From assembly GCA_958450365.1 (NCBI GenBank), contig CAUEEP010000924.1, forward strand, positions 496,001 to 560,000: a stretch of DNA of 64,000 nucleotides, written 5' to 3'. The DNA comes from Mesorhabditis belari (Eukaryota > Nematoda > Chromadorea > Rhabditida > Rhabditidae). The notes under the pieces are model-generated. The model was not told the origin of the DNA. It saw only the letters and a program-made list of their open reading frames with translations, and did not search any database. Positions 1 through 10,237 of the stretch are shown here, in pieces (the stretch's first letter is position 1; each line of letters starts with the position of its first letter). The position numbers were made by a program, and so were the translations under genes.

Positions 1-231
1 AGAGTTTGAAAACCAAACGATTAGTTTTGAAGAGAGAATTTCAATTCCGATTTTAAGTAGATAATAGATTTATCGAGATTGGGAAACGTTTAAAAAAGAA
101 TACAAAAGAAAGAAGTTTCAAAGAGATTCAACAAATCGATTCAAGGAAAGATTCTAAGATTCTTATAAGAGCCGTGTTGGTTTAGGTGACTTGTTTTCCG
201 TTAGTACCGACTGATTTAACTGGGCCTATAA

Positions 232-893
232 TTATGACGCACCTTGTAAATCAAGCATACATTGTACATTGTTATCTGTACAGTGTACATTGTTATCTAT
301 ACATTGTACGTTATTATCTGTACATTGTACATTGTGATCTATACATTGTACATTGTTATCTGTACATTGTAGATTGTTATCTGTACATCGTACATTGTTA
401 TCTATAGATTGTACATTGTTATCTATACATTGTACATTGTGATCTATACATTGTACATTATTATCTATACATTGTACATTGTTATCTATACATCGTACAT
501 TGTTATCTATACATTGTACATTGTTATCTGTACATTGTACATTGTGATCTATACATTGTACATTATTATCTATACATTGTACATTGTTATCTGTACATTG
601 TACTTGGTTATCTGTACATCGTACATTGTTATCTATAGATTGTACATTGTTATCTATACATTGTACGTTATTATCTATACATTGTACATTGTTATCTATA
701 CATTGTACATTGTTATCTATACATTGTACATTATTATCTATACATTGTACATTATTATCTATACATTGTATATTGCTACCTATACATAGTACATTGTTAT
801 CTGTACCTTGTACATTGTACATTGTCATCTGTACATTGTACATCGTTATCTATACATTGTACATTGTTATCTGTACATTGTACATTGTTAGCT
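232..893. repeat. 21-bp minisatellite
   Basis: About thirty tandem copies of a 21-bp unit built from ACATTGTTATCTATACATTGT and close variants (TATCTG for TATCTA, TACATC for TACATT). Open frames run through it on both strands because the unit length is a multiple of three and carries no stop in those frames. They are artefacts of the array and not genes. Confidence 0.95.
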
Positions 894-1673
894 AGAAAAA
901 CTCTTGCATTAGAGTTGAGTGGCTTGAGCAAAAAGCAAAGAAAGAAGCTTGGGGATGAAATCAAAAACGCTCTATTGGAAGTTGCATTTTGAAGAGGTTT
1001 TCTAATAAAATCTGAAAATATTCATATTATATGTTCTATGGGAAGTCAGAAAGAAAAGCATGAATCAAAAGAGAGTCTCCGATAAGCCGTCCCAAGAGAC
1101 ACACATGAAAAAAAGAGTGACCAAGAAAAGAGTGTGGAGGCCGAGCCTCCCCTTCCCGAATTTTAGTTCTTTTTGAGCTTCGAAGAAAAGAATTCTTTTC
1201 TTATTTACGTCAATTTTAAAGAAAGAAATCTTTTTAGAACTTTTTAAGCTTTTTAAGCTTTATCTTTTTAAGCAAAGCTTTATCAAGACTTTAAGAATGA
1301 CAATTTCAAAAAGTGTTTATCACAAAAACGAGTCGTTTTCTTCCAGAAAGTGGGAAGTTTGCAAAGCGGTAATTGAATTCGACTTCTCTAACATGAAAAG
1401 AAACATGTGGAATAGGAAATAGTTTGAAATAAAAGATACATTTATTGAAAACCAATAAACCAATAAACCAACATGAAACAAACAAAGGATACAGAATAAG
1501 ACATAAAGGTTTAAACGCACAATTTTATGGCACTGCCGCCATCGTTACCCCTATTATCCCTATTAATTTGTTGTTGTAACGTTGCAAAAGCTTTGTTGTA
1601 AAAGCAAACGTTGTAAAAGAAAAAAAAACCACACTTGGTGAGAAAAAGAAACAATTTTGATCTTGTTAACGTG
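894..1673. other. no gene recognised
   Basis: AT-rich sequence with short AAGCTTT-type runs and a few short frames. I see no splice-bounded exon, no conserved motif and no paired transposon ends. Confidence 0.5.
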
Positions 1674-1732
1674 ATTGAACCATCGAGCCTCCGCTTAAGA
1701 GGCAAGACTCCTAGCCGGTCGGCCATCTAGTC
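1674..1732 (-). repeat. tRNA-derived fragment (Leu/Lys-like)
   Basis: Read on the minus strand it has a D-arm-like GCCGACCGGCTAGGAG, an anticodon-loop-like CTCTTAAGC flanked by GCCT/AGGC pairing, and a T-loop-like GGTTCAATC. The acceptor stem does not pair, so I call it a tRNA-derived repeat and not a gene. It directly precedes a TACCGTA-family element. Confidence 0.5.
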
Positions 1733-1740
1733 AAAGTGAA

Positions 1741-2223
1741 TATTTTCTCTGATAGTAGTGCACCCCAGCGAGCCGAGTTGATGACTATTTAACAGCTCCA
1801 AAGCTTTTCAGCTCCAAACAGATCTCATCTGCTACATTTTCACCCCACCGATAGGTTGAAAAAGTTTTCGAGATTTGGATAAGGGGGTTTTAGAGAGAAT
1901 AAGTTTTCAGTGTTAAAATTGCTCCCGCCTGGTCGTTGTGAGAAAAAGCGTCAAGTAGTGCGTCTTTTTATTGAATAAAAAAATTTACATTTCTCTTCTT
2001 TTTTTTTTTTTCTTATAAAATTTACAAAGTAAAAAAAAAGTTTTCCTAAGTAGGCACCCGGCCGGGGGGGTTTCTCAGAAGCTCAACACTCTAATCCCCC
2101 ACAACATCTCATCGTCAGCTACATTCTCCGACCTCACATCGATAGGTTCTGATAAGCGGTTCTCGAGATTTCCAGCAATTTAGGCAACGCTCAGGGTGCA
2201 CTACTATTAGAGAAAATACGGTA
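1741..2223. mobile_element. TACCGTA-family non-autonomous element, copy 1
   Basis: The left end reads TATTTTCTCTGATAGTAGTG and the right end is the inverse, CACTACTATTAGAGAAAATA followed by CGGTA. The inside holds two diverged direct copies of a segment containing GATCTCATC..GCTACATT, CGATAGGTT and TTCGAGATTT. There is no coding capacity. Further copies lie at about 3,125-3,360, 18,159-18,503, 18,834-19,557 and 26,890-27,000. Confidence 0.75.
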
Positions 2224-2561
2224 CTGAAGGAGATTTTTTAAATCGAGATTTTAAACCTTTCTGACTTTATTTTTTTGTTGGGTACATAATTTAAGTGCTT
2301 TACCGTATTTATCCTAAAAGAATGCCCATGGGTTTTCTATTTTTCAACCTCCCAAAATCGGCCGGCCGAAAAAGTAGGTACGGGTCCCGGAGATGAATCA
2401 AAAATTTAGAAATTGTTAAAAATTATCCCCATCATCTTTCCCTTTGTCATTCTTTTGCGAACCTTATTATTGATTTGATTTGATTTGAGGATTCCAGGAA
2501 TCAGACAAGTTTTTTTCAATTTTCCATTTCTATTATCGAATTTGATTTATTATTTTATAAA
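2224..2561. other. no gene recognised
   Basis: AT-rich filler with no splice-bounded exon or repeat structure that I can support. Confidence 0.5.
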
Positions 2562-2846
2562 ATAGGAGCCAAATAGGAACTATAAAGGAACTATAAAGGA
2601 ACCAAATAGGAACTACAAAAGAACCAAATAGGAACTAAATAGCAACTAAATAGGAACGATAAAGGAACCAATAGGAACATCTTCGATTACAGGAATAAAC
2701 TTTGGAATAAGCTTTGGAATAAGCTTTGGAATAAGCTTTGGAATAGGCTTTGGAATAAGCTTTGGAATAGGCTTTAGGCTTTGGAATAGGCTTTAATAAG
2801 CTTTGGAATAGGCTTTGGAATAAGCTTTGGAATAAGCTTCTACGAT
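2562..2846. repeat. two adjacent short tandem arrays
   Basis: About 2,562-2,685 repeats GGAACCAAATAGGAACTA/AAA variants. About 2,690-2,846 repeats the 12-bp unit GGAATAAGCTTT, with some GGAATAGGCTTT copies. Confidence 0.9.
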
Positions 2847-3124
2847 GTTAATGATAATCCGTTAATTTTTAAACGTTTTCAATTTCCTGTCAGACATTTG
2901 CAATTAACAAAAACTAAGGAAAAACAATATTTAATCGAGTTGGAGTTTGGTTGAATGACAAAATCTTTTTCATATGGACGTTATGCTGCTTTGAGCCGAG
3001 CTAGATCTAAAGAAAGACTCAAAATTCAATCAAAAAACGAGCTAAAAACGCGCAACACAAAAACAGAAAAATTGTGGTGACTGCCTTCTGGCTACTGGCC
3101 TATTACCGAGCACCGAATTTAGTA

Positions 3125-3360
3125 TTTAGTGCCCTCTCCCCCTCCTCTGGTCGAGCCGAGTTGGTGACTATTTTACAGTTCCCAAGCTTTCACAGAAGCT
3201 CAACACTCAAATCCCCCACAAGATCTCATCGTCAGCTACATTTTCCGACCCCACATCGATAGATTCTGATAAGCGGTTCTCGAGATTTCGAGGAATTTAG
3301 ACGAAGCTTTGGGTGAGAGAAAATACGAGATTAGAGATCTCGATTAGAGAAAATACGGTA
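3125..3360. mobile_element. TACCGTA-family element, copy 2 (degenerate left end)
   Basis: It shares with copy 1 the string GAGCCGAGTTG(A/G)TGACTAT, the segment AAGATCTCATCGTCAGCTAC, CATCGATAG, AAGCGGTTCTCGAGATTT and the terminal GAGAAAATACGGTA. The right end is partly duplicated (GAGAAAATACGAGATTAG...GAGAAAATACGGTA). The left terminus is not recognisable. Confidence 0.65.
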
Positions 3361-4017
3361 CTGAAGGAGATTTTTTAATTCTAGATTTTAAACCTTTTTG
3401 AATTCTGAGCTTATTCCTAACTTTTCTCTCTTCTTAATCTTTCGTTAATTCATTTAAAGTTCTTCTTAAAGATTTGTGTACTTTGTGCTTAAAAATAGAA
3501 ACGTATCTTTTCTAGCGTGCTTTATTTTAAGTTTTTATGCCAATTCTCCATCAAGAAAGGTGAAAAGACAATGAATTGAGTATGCCAGAAAGAGTTTGTT
3601 TAGATTTGAGCATAAAGTACCTCTTTTTTTCGACTCACCCTCATCTTTTAATGAAGGAAATTGACGGAATCTCAAAAGTTTACAGAATAGGCAAATATTT
3701 GATTTTATTCGATTTAGAAAACGAATAAAATAGAGCCTTTTGGGAGAAAAGCCGCTTTTCAGAAGGTTTTTAGACCTTTTTCCCCGTTTTTTTCCAATTC
3801 CGATCGCATTTTTCATTCTTTTCGGTGATGTTTTGGTGACTTTTGAGTCTTTTGGAGTTTCCTCTACATTCTTGAGCAAATAAAACATAAAACTTTCAAA
3901 TAGACCACCACCATTTGTTAAGTGCAAACTTGTGCAAGTTTTTCGACGCCTACACAAGAATGTCGGCTGGTTTTTAGATGATTCTGCAAAATTTGAAAAA
4001 TTTTCCGATCAAGTTGG
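3361..4017. other. no gene recognised
   Basis: It contains a Lys/Arg-rich 140-codon frame on the minus strand (3,535-3,957). That frame has no recognisable domain, no signal peptide and no clear splice context, so I do not call it a gene. Confidence 0.4.
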
Positions 4018-4086
4018 TCCTGGGATTCGAGCCCGTGACCCTCGGCTTACTGGGCGAGCGCTCTACCACTGAGCTACACCGGCACG
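4010..4086 (-). repeat. tRNA-derived fragment (Thr-like)
   Basis: On the minus strand GCCGGTGTAGCTCAGTGGTA followed by GAGCG gives a good acceptor 5' half, D-arm and box A. CCAGTAA sits in the anticodon-loop position and GGGCTCGAATCCC forms a T-loop/box B. The 3' acceptor strand (CACCGGC expected) is missing; the sequence runs AGGACCAACTT instead. It is a pseudogene or a SINE head and not a functional tRNA. Confidence 0.6.
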
Positions 4087-4239
4087 TGGCCCGTTGCCGC
4101 CAGGAAAGGGTTTTAACCCTTATTTTGAATAACAGTTAAAAAGCCATTTCTTCTCCAAATCTATACATTCGTAAAGAAATTGAGAATCTTAAAAGGAAAA
4201 ACTTTAAATGTAAATGAACTTTGTGCTCAATGTTTGTAA

Positions 4240-4852
4240 ACACTCCTTTTCTTGTGCATCCTTCTCTAGTGTATCCTTTTCTGGTGCATTCTTCTCTGGT
4301 GCATCCTTGTCTAGTGCATCCTTCTCTGGTGCATCCTTCTCTAGTGCATCCTTTTCTGGCGCATCCTTCTCCAGTGCATCCTTCTCTAGTGCATCCTTGT
4401 CTAGTGCATCCTTCTCTGGTGCATCCTTCTCTAGTGCATCCTTCTCTAGTGCATCCTTCTCTAGTGCATCCTTCTCCAGTGCATCCTTCTCTAGTGCATC
4501 CTTGTCTAGTGCATCCTTCTCTGGCGCATCCTTCTCCAGTGCATCCTTCTCCAGTGCATCCTTCTCCAGTGCATCCTTCTCTAGTGCATCCTTCTCTAGT
4601 GCATCCTTTCTGGCGCATCCTTCTCCAGTGCATCCTTCTCCAGTGCATCCTTCTCCAGTGCATCCTTCTCTAGTGCATCCTTCTCTAGTGCATCCTTTTC
4701 TGGCGCATCCTTCTCCAGTGCATCCTTCTCCAGTGCATCCTTCTCCAGTGCATCCTTCTCTAGTGCATCCTTCTCTAGTGCATCCTTCTCCAGTGCATCC
4801 TTCTCCAGTGCATCCTTTTCTGGTACATCCTTTTCTGGTACAGCTTTCCATT
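4240..4852. repeat. 15-bp minisatellite
   Basis: Roughly forty copies of a 15-bp unit, GTGCATCCTTCTCTA/CCA and variants (GCGCATCC, GTACATCC). Because 15 is divisible by three, long frames are open on both strands (for example 215 codons on minus). Their repetitive Cys/Thr/Glu/Gly or Ala/Ser content shows they are array artefacts. Confidence 0.95.
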
Positions 4853-5614
4853 CCGCAAAGAGAATAGAGATTTCACTGCACTAGCACTGAAATCTCAACA
4901 CCACAAAGCATATAAACAAATTTTTTGTTTGTCAAACAACAAAAAAGGCTACTAAATTGAGGTATAAAGATAAGAAATTGATGTATAAAGAGAAGTATTA
5001 CTTCTAGTATTGTTAGAAGCAAAGCTTTCTCTCTTTTTTCATCATACAATCATCATCATCGTTTCGTTGTTGCTAGTTGAAAGTGGAAATAAGGAACAAA
5101 GAGAAAAGTAAATAATTTTATATAAAAGTGCAAAGGTTTTCGAAAAACCCGTCATTTTCTGTCATTCTTTGACTTTAAAATTTTATACAACTCAATTCAC
5201 TTTATACAACTCAATTCTTTTAACTGTTTAACCAAAAAAAAAAAAACAAAACTTCAGCCAAGACTTGAGTTAAAATAGAAGAGAAGGGATAAAAAGAGAT
5301 TGCGAATAAATTATGGCTTAAAAATTGAAAGTAAAGTGTTGTAGACTTTGAAAATGCAAGAAAAATGTTTTCCAATCGAAAATTTCAAAGCTGTCAGTGA
5401 TAAAGTTGGCAAACAAGATCACTCTTTGCCTTTAACCCACAAAAAATTTATCATCAAGATAGATGAAATGTGATCTCTGAAATAAATGTTTGTGAAAAGG
5501 CTTTAGAGAACGAAAAAGTTTGAAAATTTAGTCGAATTTTCATTTTGAGTGATTCAAAAGTGAATTTTTCGAGTGTTCTTTCGAAAAGATTATTTTAAAA
5601 TGAAACTATTCCTG
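4853..5614. other. no gene recognised
   Basis: AT-rich sequence directly before the long-arm foldback element. No exon, domain or repeat that I can support. Confidence 0.5.
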
Positions 5615-6673
5615 ACTAGGGGATGCTTTTGGATTTATAGCTTGCTTTTGAGCTTAGAATTAGCACATCTTGTACAATTTTTGTGCACTGGCATGGTGTA
5701 GATCGTTTGAAGATGACGGCTCTCAAGTTTTGAGATGTTTAGCTTCAAAGTTTACGTCATAATTGGGTATCCACGAAACCGCACAACCCACGAGTCATAA
5801 GGGTTTCACAGACATTTGTAAACATGAGTTTGTGGCCTAGTGGATCCTAGAGCCTAGAGCTGGAGGCTAAAGCCTAGCGCTGGAGTCTAGAGCCTAGAAC
5901 TGGAGCCTAGAGCCTAGAGCTGGAGTCTAGAGCCTAGAACTGGAGCCTAGAGCCTAGAGCTGGAGTCTAGAGCCTAGAACTGGAGCCTAGAGCCTAGAGC
6001 TGGAGTCTAGAGCCTAGAACTGGCCAGAGCCAGAGCTGGGTCTAGAGCCCAGAACTGGAGCCTAGAGCCTAGAGCTGGAGCCTAAAGCCTAGAGCTGAAG
6101 CCTAGAGCCTAGGACTGGAGCCTAGAGCCTAGAGCTGGAGCCTAGAGTCTAGAGCTGGGGCCTAGATCCTAGAGCTGGAGTCTAAAGCATAGAGCTGGAG
6201 CCTAGAGCCTAGAGCTGGAGCCTAGAGTCTAGAGCTGGGGCCTAGATCCTAGAGCTGGAGTCTAAAGCATAGAGCTGGAGCCTAGAGCCTAGAGCTGAAG
6301 CCTAGAGCTTAGAACTGGAGCCTAGAGCTTAGAGCTGGAGCCTAGAGCTCTCGCTCTTTTGTTCCTGGTTCAGATCCGGCTGCGGCTCAACTTTTTGCTA
6401 TTGCTAAAAACTGTTTCAATAGTTTTTTATCTAAAGATAGCGTAACTCTATTTTAACGTTAGAAATAGAAAACGAAATAGAAATAGACCCGTGGGCGCGC
6501 GGTTTCGTCGATGCTCAATTATGACATAAACTTTGAAACTAAACATCTCAAAACTTTAGAACCGTCATCTCTAAACGATCTACACCATCGGAATCAGTGC
6601 AAAAAATTGTAGAAGATTTGCTAGGTTTAAGCCCAAAAGCAAGATGTAAATCCAAAAGCATCCCTAGTTAGTA
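5615..6673. mobile_element. foldback element with ~180-bp arms and a minisatellite loop
   Basis: The left arm (about 5,615-5,800) and right arm (about 6,488-6,673) are inverted copies. GATGCTTTTGGATTTATAGC at the left matches the inverse of the right end, and the match continues through TGTAGATCGTTT, GATGACGG, GAGATGTTTAG, AAAGTTTACGTCATAATTG and the CGAAACCGC..CCCACG core. The loop is almost wholly the CTAGAGC minisatellite. A partial third copy of the arm lies at about 6,713-6,835. No transposase is present and target duplications are not clear. Confidence 0.75.
5826..6345. repeat. CTAGAGCC minisatellite (~18-bp unit, 36-bp higher order)
   Basis: Tandem GAGCCTAGAGCTGGA / GTCTAGAGCCTAGAACTG units, often alternating to give a 36-bp period. 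It fills the loop of the surrounding foldback element. Confidence 0.9.
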
Positions 6674-7264
6674 CACTTGTTTCCAGCTGAAAGGCCACAG
6701 TGAATCCTGAACCAAGCAATCTACATCATCGGAATCAGTGCAAAAAATTGTACAAGATGTGCTAGGCTTAATTGTACAAGATGTGCTAGGTTTAAGCCCA
6801 AAAGCAAGGTGTAAACCCAAAAGCATACATAATGAGTTAAATCAGTCAAATTAATAGTTTTTCTGGAGCAAACCTCACATTTTCTATCTTTTTATCATTC
6901 CCCTTTCTTCTATTTCTTCTATTTCTTCTTCTATTTCTTCTATTTCTTCTTCTTTTTCGAGTCGTTTTACTATCTTTTACCCCATTTTTCGCTCGTTCTC
7001 CGAAATTTTTGGAAAACCGCTTTTTTAAGCGCCTTTCAACGTTGAAAAAAACGTGTGATAAGCTACGACGCAAAGCCATTGTTCAGCAAATCGAAAAGTC
7101 GATTTCAAAGCGGAACTTTGATTGGTTTTTGTTGGATTTGGGTCAACTCGATGATGAGTTTAGATCAACTAAATGAGCAATTACAATTACATGACTCAAT
7201 CACATGACTTTGGGGCTACTTTTTTGAGCTTTAAAAAGAATTTCAAAGCTTGAAAAATCATTAG
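6674..7264. other. no gene; stray copy of foldback arm
   Basis: About 6,713-6,835 repeats the right-arm sequence (CTACATCATCGGAATCAGTG, GTACAAGATGTGCTAGG twice). About 6,900-6,960 is a CTATTTCTT run that gives a spurious Arg-rich frame on the minus strand. Confidence 0.6.
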
Positions 7265-7385
7265 CGTTAATCTTTGGTCATCGTTAAAGATCAAACGATC
7301 TTTAACGATCGTTTGAAAGCCCCAAATCTTTGGTCATCGTTGGTAATCTTTGGTCATCGTTAAAGATCGATCAAACGATCTTTAA

Positions 7386-8094
7386 CCCATTCGAAACCGC
7401 AGCGTTTTTTCCTTTTTTTCGTCTACGGACCAAGCCCTTTTTTGACATTTTTGACTCCGAAGCAGTTTATTTATGGTTGGAAAGATGTAAGAGAGTCTCC
7501 TACACCATTTATTTTTGATGAAGAACGATTTGGATTTGACTTCAGTACTTTCCAAGGTCCTATCGATTATTGTTCTTATTTTATCGACGACAAATGTTAG
7601 TAGGCGAGTCTAATAAACAACATGGAAAAAGGAAAACAAACTGGCAGGATTTCGATGCAAAATCTTTCAAGCTCTTCCTGGCTTCAAATGGGAATCGTCA
7701 AATTACCGAGGATTCGTGACTACTGGAGTAGCAGGCCTGGATTAGGAGGATTTTCCCAAATGTCCCACATTATGTCAAGAGCAAAATTTGAATCTATTCT
7801 TCGAAACCTGCGTTTTTGTGATAATGAACTGGATCCTGCAGGAGATCGGCTTTATAAGATTAGAGCTATTATGGAACATTTTAATGCAAAACCAGAGACT
7901 GCATTGATTCCGGGTAAATATGAAACATCTTTTTTGCCCACGTAATTTGTAGATCTGCTACAATTGGAATATGCATGCCTGAAAAACAGCAAGAAAAAGC
8001 AATTAATTGAATGAAAATAACTCAATTAGCGCTGCAGCGGTCCGTTCCTGAATTTTTGCTGCAGCGATTATTCGCTGCAGAAGTTTCGAATGGG
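7386..8094 (+). mobile_element. piggyBac-type element, internally degraded (709 bp)
   Basis: The ends are CCCATTCGAAAC and GTTTCGAATGGG, flanked on both sides by TTAA (7,382-7,385 and 8,095-8,098). This is the piggyBac target duplication with the usual CCC...GGG termini. Inner repeats of GCTGCAGCG occur near the right end. Inside is the early part of a piggyBac transposase. The size is far below the roughly 2-3 kb of an autonomous element, so this copy is an internal-deletion derivative. Confidence 0.85.
7622..7945 (+). pseudogene. piggyBac transposase fragment
   Basis: A 107-codon frame resembling the start of the piggyBac DDE domain (family DDE_Tnp_1_7). Visible hallmarks are MGIVKLPRIRDYWS, the MSRAKFESILRNLRF stretch, a following DN, and LYKIRAIMEHFN. 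The frame stops before the first catalytic Asp region, and upstream DIFDSEA-type residues (about 7,440-7,480) lie in another frame. It cannot encode an active enzyme. Confidence 0.75.
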
Positions 8095-8120
8095 TTAACG
8101 ATCGTTTGAAAGCTCCAAAT

Positions 8121-8640
8121 ATCCTCTCCAAGATTAATAAGTTTAAGAAATCAATGAAAGTCTTAGACTAATCAATAAAACTAAATTAGACTAACTAAAT
8201 CCGAGTTCCAATTAGTAAAGCCAATAAAATGAATATCTCCAATCGATTGACCAACTCCAAAAACCACCGGATGCAAATTTACAAAGAACTGGGCAAGAAC
8301 TTACCGCTTCAGCTGGTCCAGGTATTGGCAAAAACTCAGTGCTCTCATCTTTCTCCCTTGTACTGCAACAAAGCACCGAACATGACCACTTTAAACCCAT
8401 CAGTAAAGCGGTTTAATATCGATGAATCATTTTTAAGAAAATAGAAAACTTCTAACAAGCTCGATACATGAATTTCTCCAAATTTTCGTCCCTGAAGTTC
8501 TCTCATTTTTCTCATTCCATATTCATCTCCAAACTTTGGCATCATTCGGCACGCAACGCGATCAAAAATGAGGGAAATAAGGGGAAATGATGTGAAAAGG
8601 AACTTCGGCTAACTGTAATTAAAAGTTTATGTAGAAGTTA
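8121..8640. other. no gene; possible piggyBac C-terminal scrap
   Basis: A plus-strand frame at 8,229-8,444 contains NRLTNSKNHRMQIYKELGKN, which loosely resembles the R..Y..LG.. segment near the end of piggyBac transposases. It lies outside the TTAA-bounded element and is too short to be sure. Confidence 0.3.
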
Positions 8641-9612
8641 GTTGAAAAATTGTTAAAAGAATCTAATGAATCTAATCTAATGATACTGGAACAATTGGAA
8701 TTGCAGAAAAATTGTTGAAAATGAATCTAAAATCTAATCTAACCATTCTGTAACACTTAGAATTACAGATAAATTGTTAAAAGGAATCTACTGGATCTAA
8801 AAACTAAGCTAGTCACACTGTAACAATTGGAGTTACGGAAAAATTGTTGAAACTAATCTACTGAATCCAATCTAATGACACTGGAACAATTGGAATTGCA
8901 GAGAAATTGTAAAAATGAATCTACTGGATCTAAAACTTATCTAATGATACTGTAACACTTAGAATTACAGAGAAATTGTTAAAATGAACCTACTGGATCT
9001 AAAAACTAAGCTAGTCATACTGTAACAATTGGAGTTACAGAAAAATTGTTGAAATGAATCTAATGAATCTAATCTAATGACACTATAACATTTAGAATTA
9101 CAGAGAAATTGTTAAAATGAATCTACTGGACCTAATCTAACGACACTGTAACACTTGGAATTATAGAAAAATTGTTAAAAGGAGTCTACTGAACCTAAAA
9201 TCTGATTTAATGACACTGTAATATTTAGAATTACAGAAAAATTGTTAAAATGAATCTACTGGATCTAAAATCTGATCTAATGACACTGTAACATTTAGAA
9301 TTACAGAGAAGTTGTTGAAATGAACCTAATGAATCTAATCTAATGACACTGTATCACTTGGAATCACAGGAAAATTGTTAAAATGAATCTAATGAATCTA
9401 AAATCTAATCTAATCATACTGTAACACTTAGAATTACAGAGAAATTGTTGAAAGGAATCTACTGGATCTAATCTAATGTTACTGGAACAATTGGAATTGC
9501 AGAGAAATTGTTAAAATGAATCTAAATTCTATTCCAATGACACTGTAACACTTGGGATTAAAGACAAATTGTTAAAATGAATCTAATGAGTTTAATCTAA
9601 TCTAATGACGCT
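8640..9612. repeat. ~62-72-bp satellite, about 15 copies
   Basis: Units contain GAATCTAATCTAATGACACT, GTAACACTTAGAATTACAGA and GAAATTGTTAAAATG in that order. Copies differ by small substitutions and by loss or gain of the short GAATCTAAT block, so unit length varies. No gene. Confidence 0.9.
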
Positions 9613-9637
9613 GTAACACCTACAGTTTTTAATCATA

Positions 9638-9936
9638 AACAGGCTCTTGAACCTTCAACTCTTCAAACTTCAACTCTTCAAACTTCAACTCTTCAAACTT
9701 CAACTCTTCAACCTTCAACTCTTCAACCTTCAACTCTTCAACCTTCAACTCTTCAACCTTCAACTCTTCAACCTTCAACTCTTCAACCTTCAACTCTTCA
9801 ACCTTCAACTCTTCAACCTTCAACTCTTCAACCTTCAACTCTTCAACCTTCAACTCTTCAACCTTCAACTCTCCAACCTTCAACTCTCCAACTCTTCAAC
9901 TCTTCAACCTTCAACTCTTCAACCTTCAACCGTTTA
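9638..9936. repeat. 15-bp minisatellite
   Basis: About twenty units of TTCAACTCTTCAACC, with AAACTT variants at the left end. It gives frames open on both strands (Leu/Gln/Phe/Asn or Lys/Val/Glu/Leu repeats) that are artefacts. It lies about 300 bp upstream of the receptor gene. Confidence 0.95.
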
Positions 9937-10237
9937 TTCACAGAATGTTATTTTATTTAAATCACTGACAATCCGTTAAACAAAAAGATTGTTTTAACCT
10001 TGATTTAGAATATTTTTGATTAATTTGATTGATTGGAAGGTTGGAAACTTACAACATTATGTATTATTTGCTTCTTATTCTTCTTTTTTTTTGGCATGAG
10101 TCCGACAAGAGCTAAAAGCTTTACGACCACTTGATATGCATTCAAGTGGGCTCTCGAATCGATTCAAAGAAACCAAATAGTCAAACAGAGTTGATATAAT
10201 CTTTTGACAAAAGATCTCTCCTTCATTTTATTCAAAT

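Larger units (their letters stand above)
7270..8120. repeat. local duplication, one copy split by a piggyBac element
   Basis: Copy A (7,276-7,326) reads TTGGTCATCGTTAAAGATCA, then AACGATCTTTAACGATCGTT, then TGAAAGCCCCAAAT. Copy B begins at about 7,351 with the same text but is interrupted at TTAA by the element at 7,386-8,094. It resumes at 8,095 as TTAACGATCGTTTGAAAGCT. Copy A therefore preserves the empty site. Confidence 0.85.

Noticed and set aside
232..895. Open frames of up to 203 codons on both strands
   Set aside because: They are read through the 21-bp minisatellite and consist only of its repeat; no start context or domain.
3535..3957. 140-codon basic protein on the minus strand
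   Set aside because: No domain, no splice context and AT-rich biased composition; could be chance.
4010..4086. Functional tRNA-Thr gene
   Set aside because: Box A and box B are good, but the 3' acceptor strand does not pair and the anticodon stem is poor.
4136..4867. Frames of 150-217 codons on both strands, some with Cys-rich repeats
   Set aside because: They come from the 15-bp array, which is open in several frames at once; not a Cys-rich protein.
6846..7079. Arg-rich 77-codon frame
   Set aside because: Encoded by a CTATTTCTT run read in antisense.
8640..9936. CRISPR-like regular spacing of repeats
   Set aside because: The repeats are directly adjacent tandem units without unique spacers, in eukaryotic DNA.
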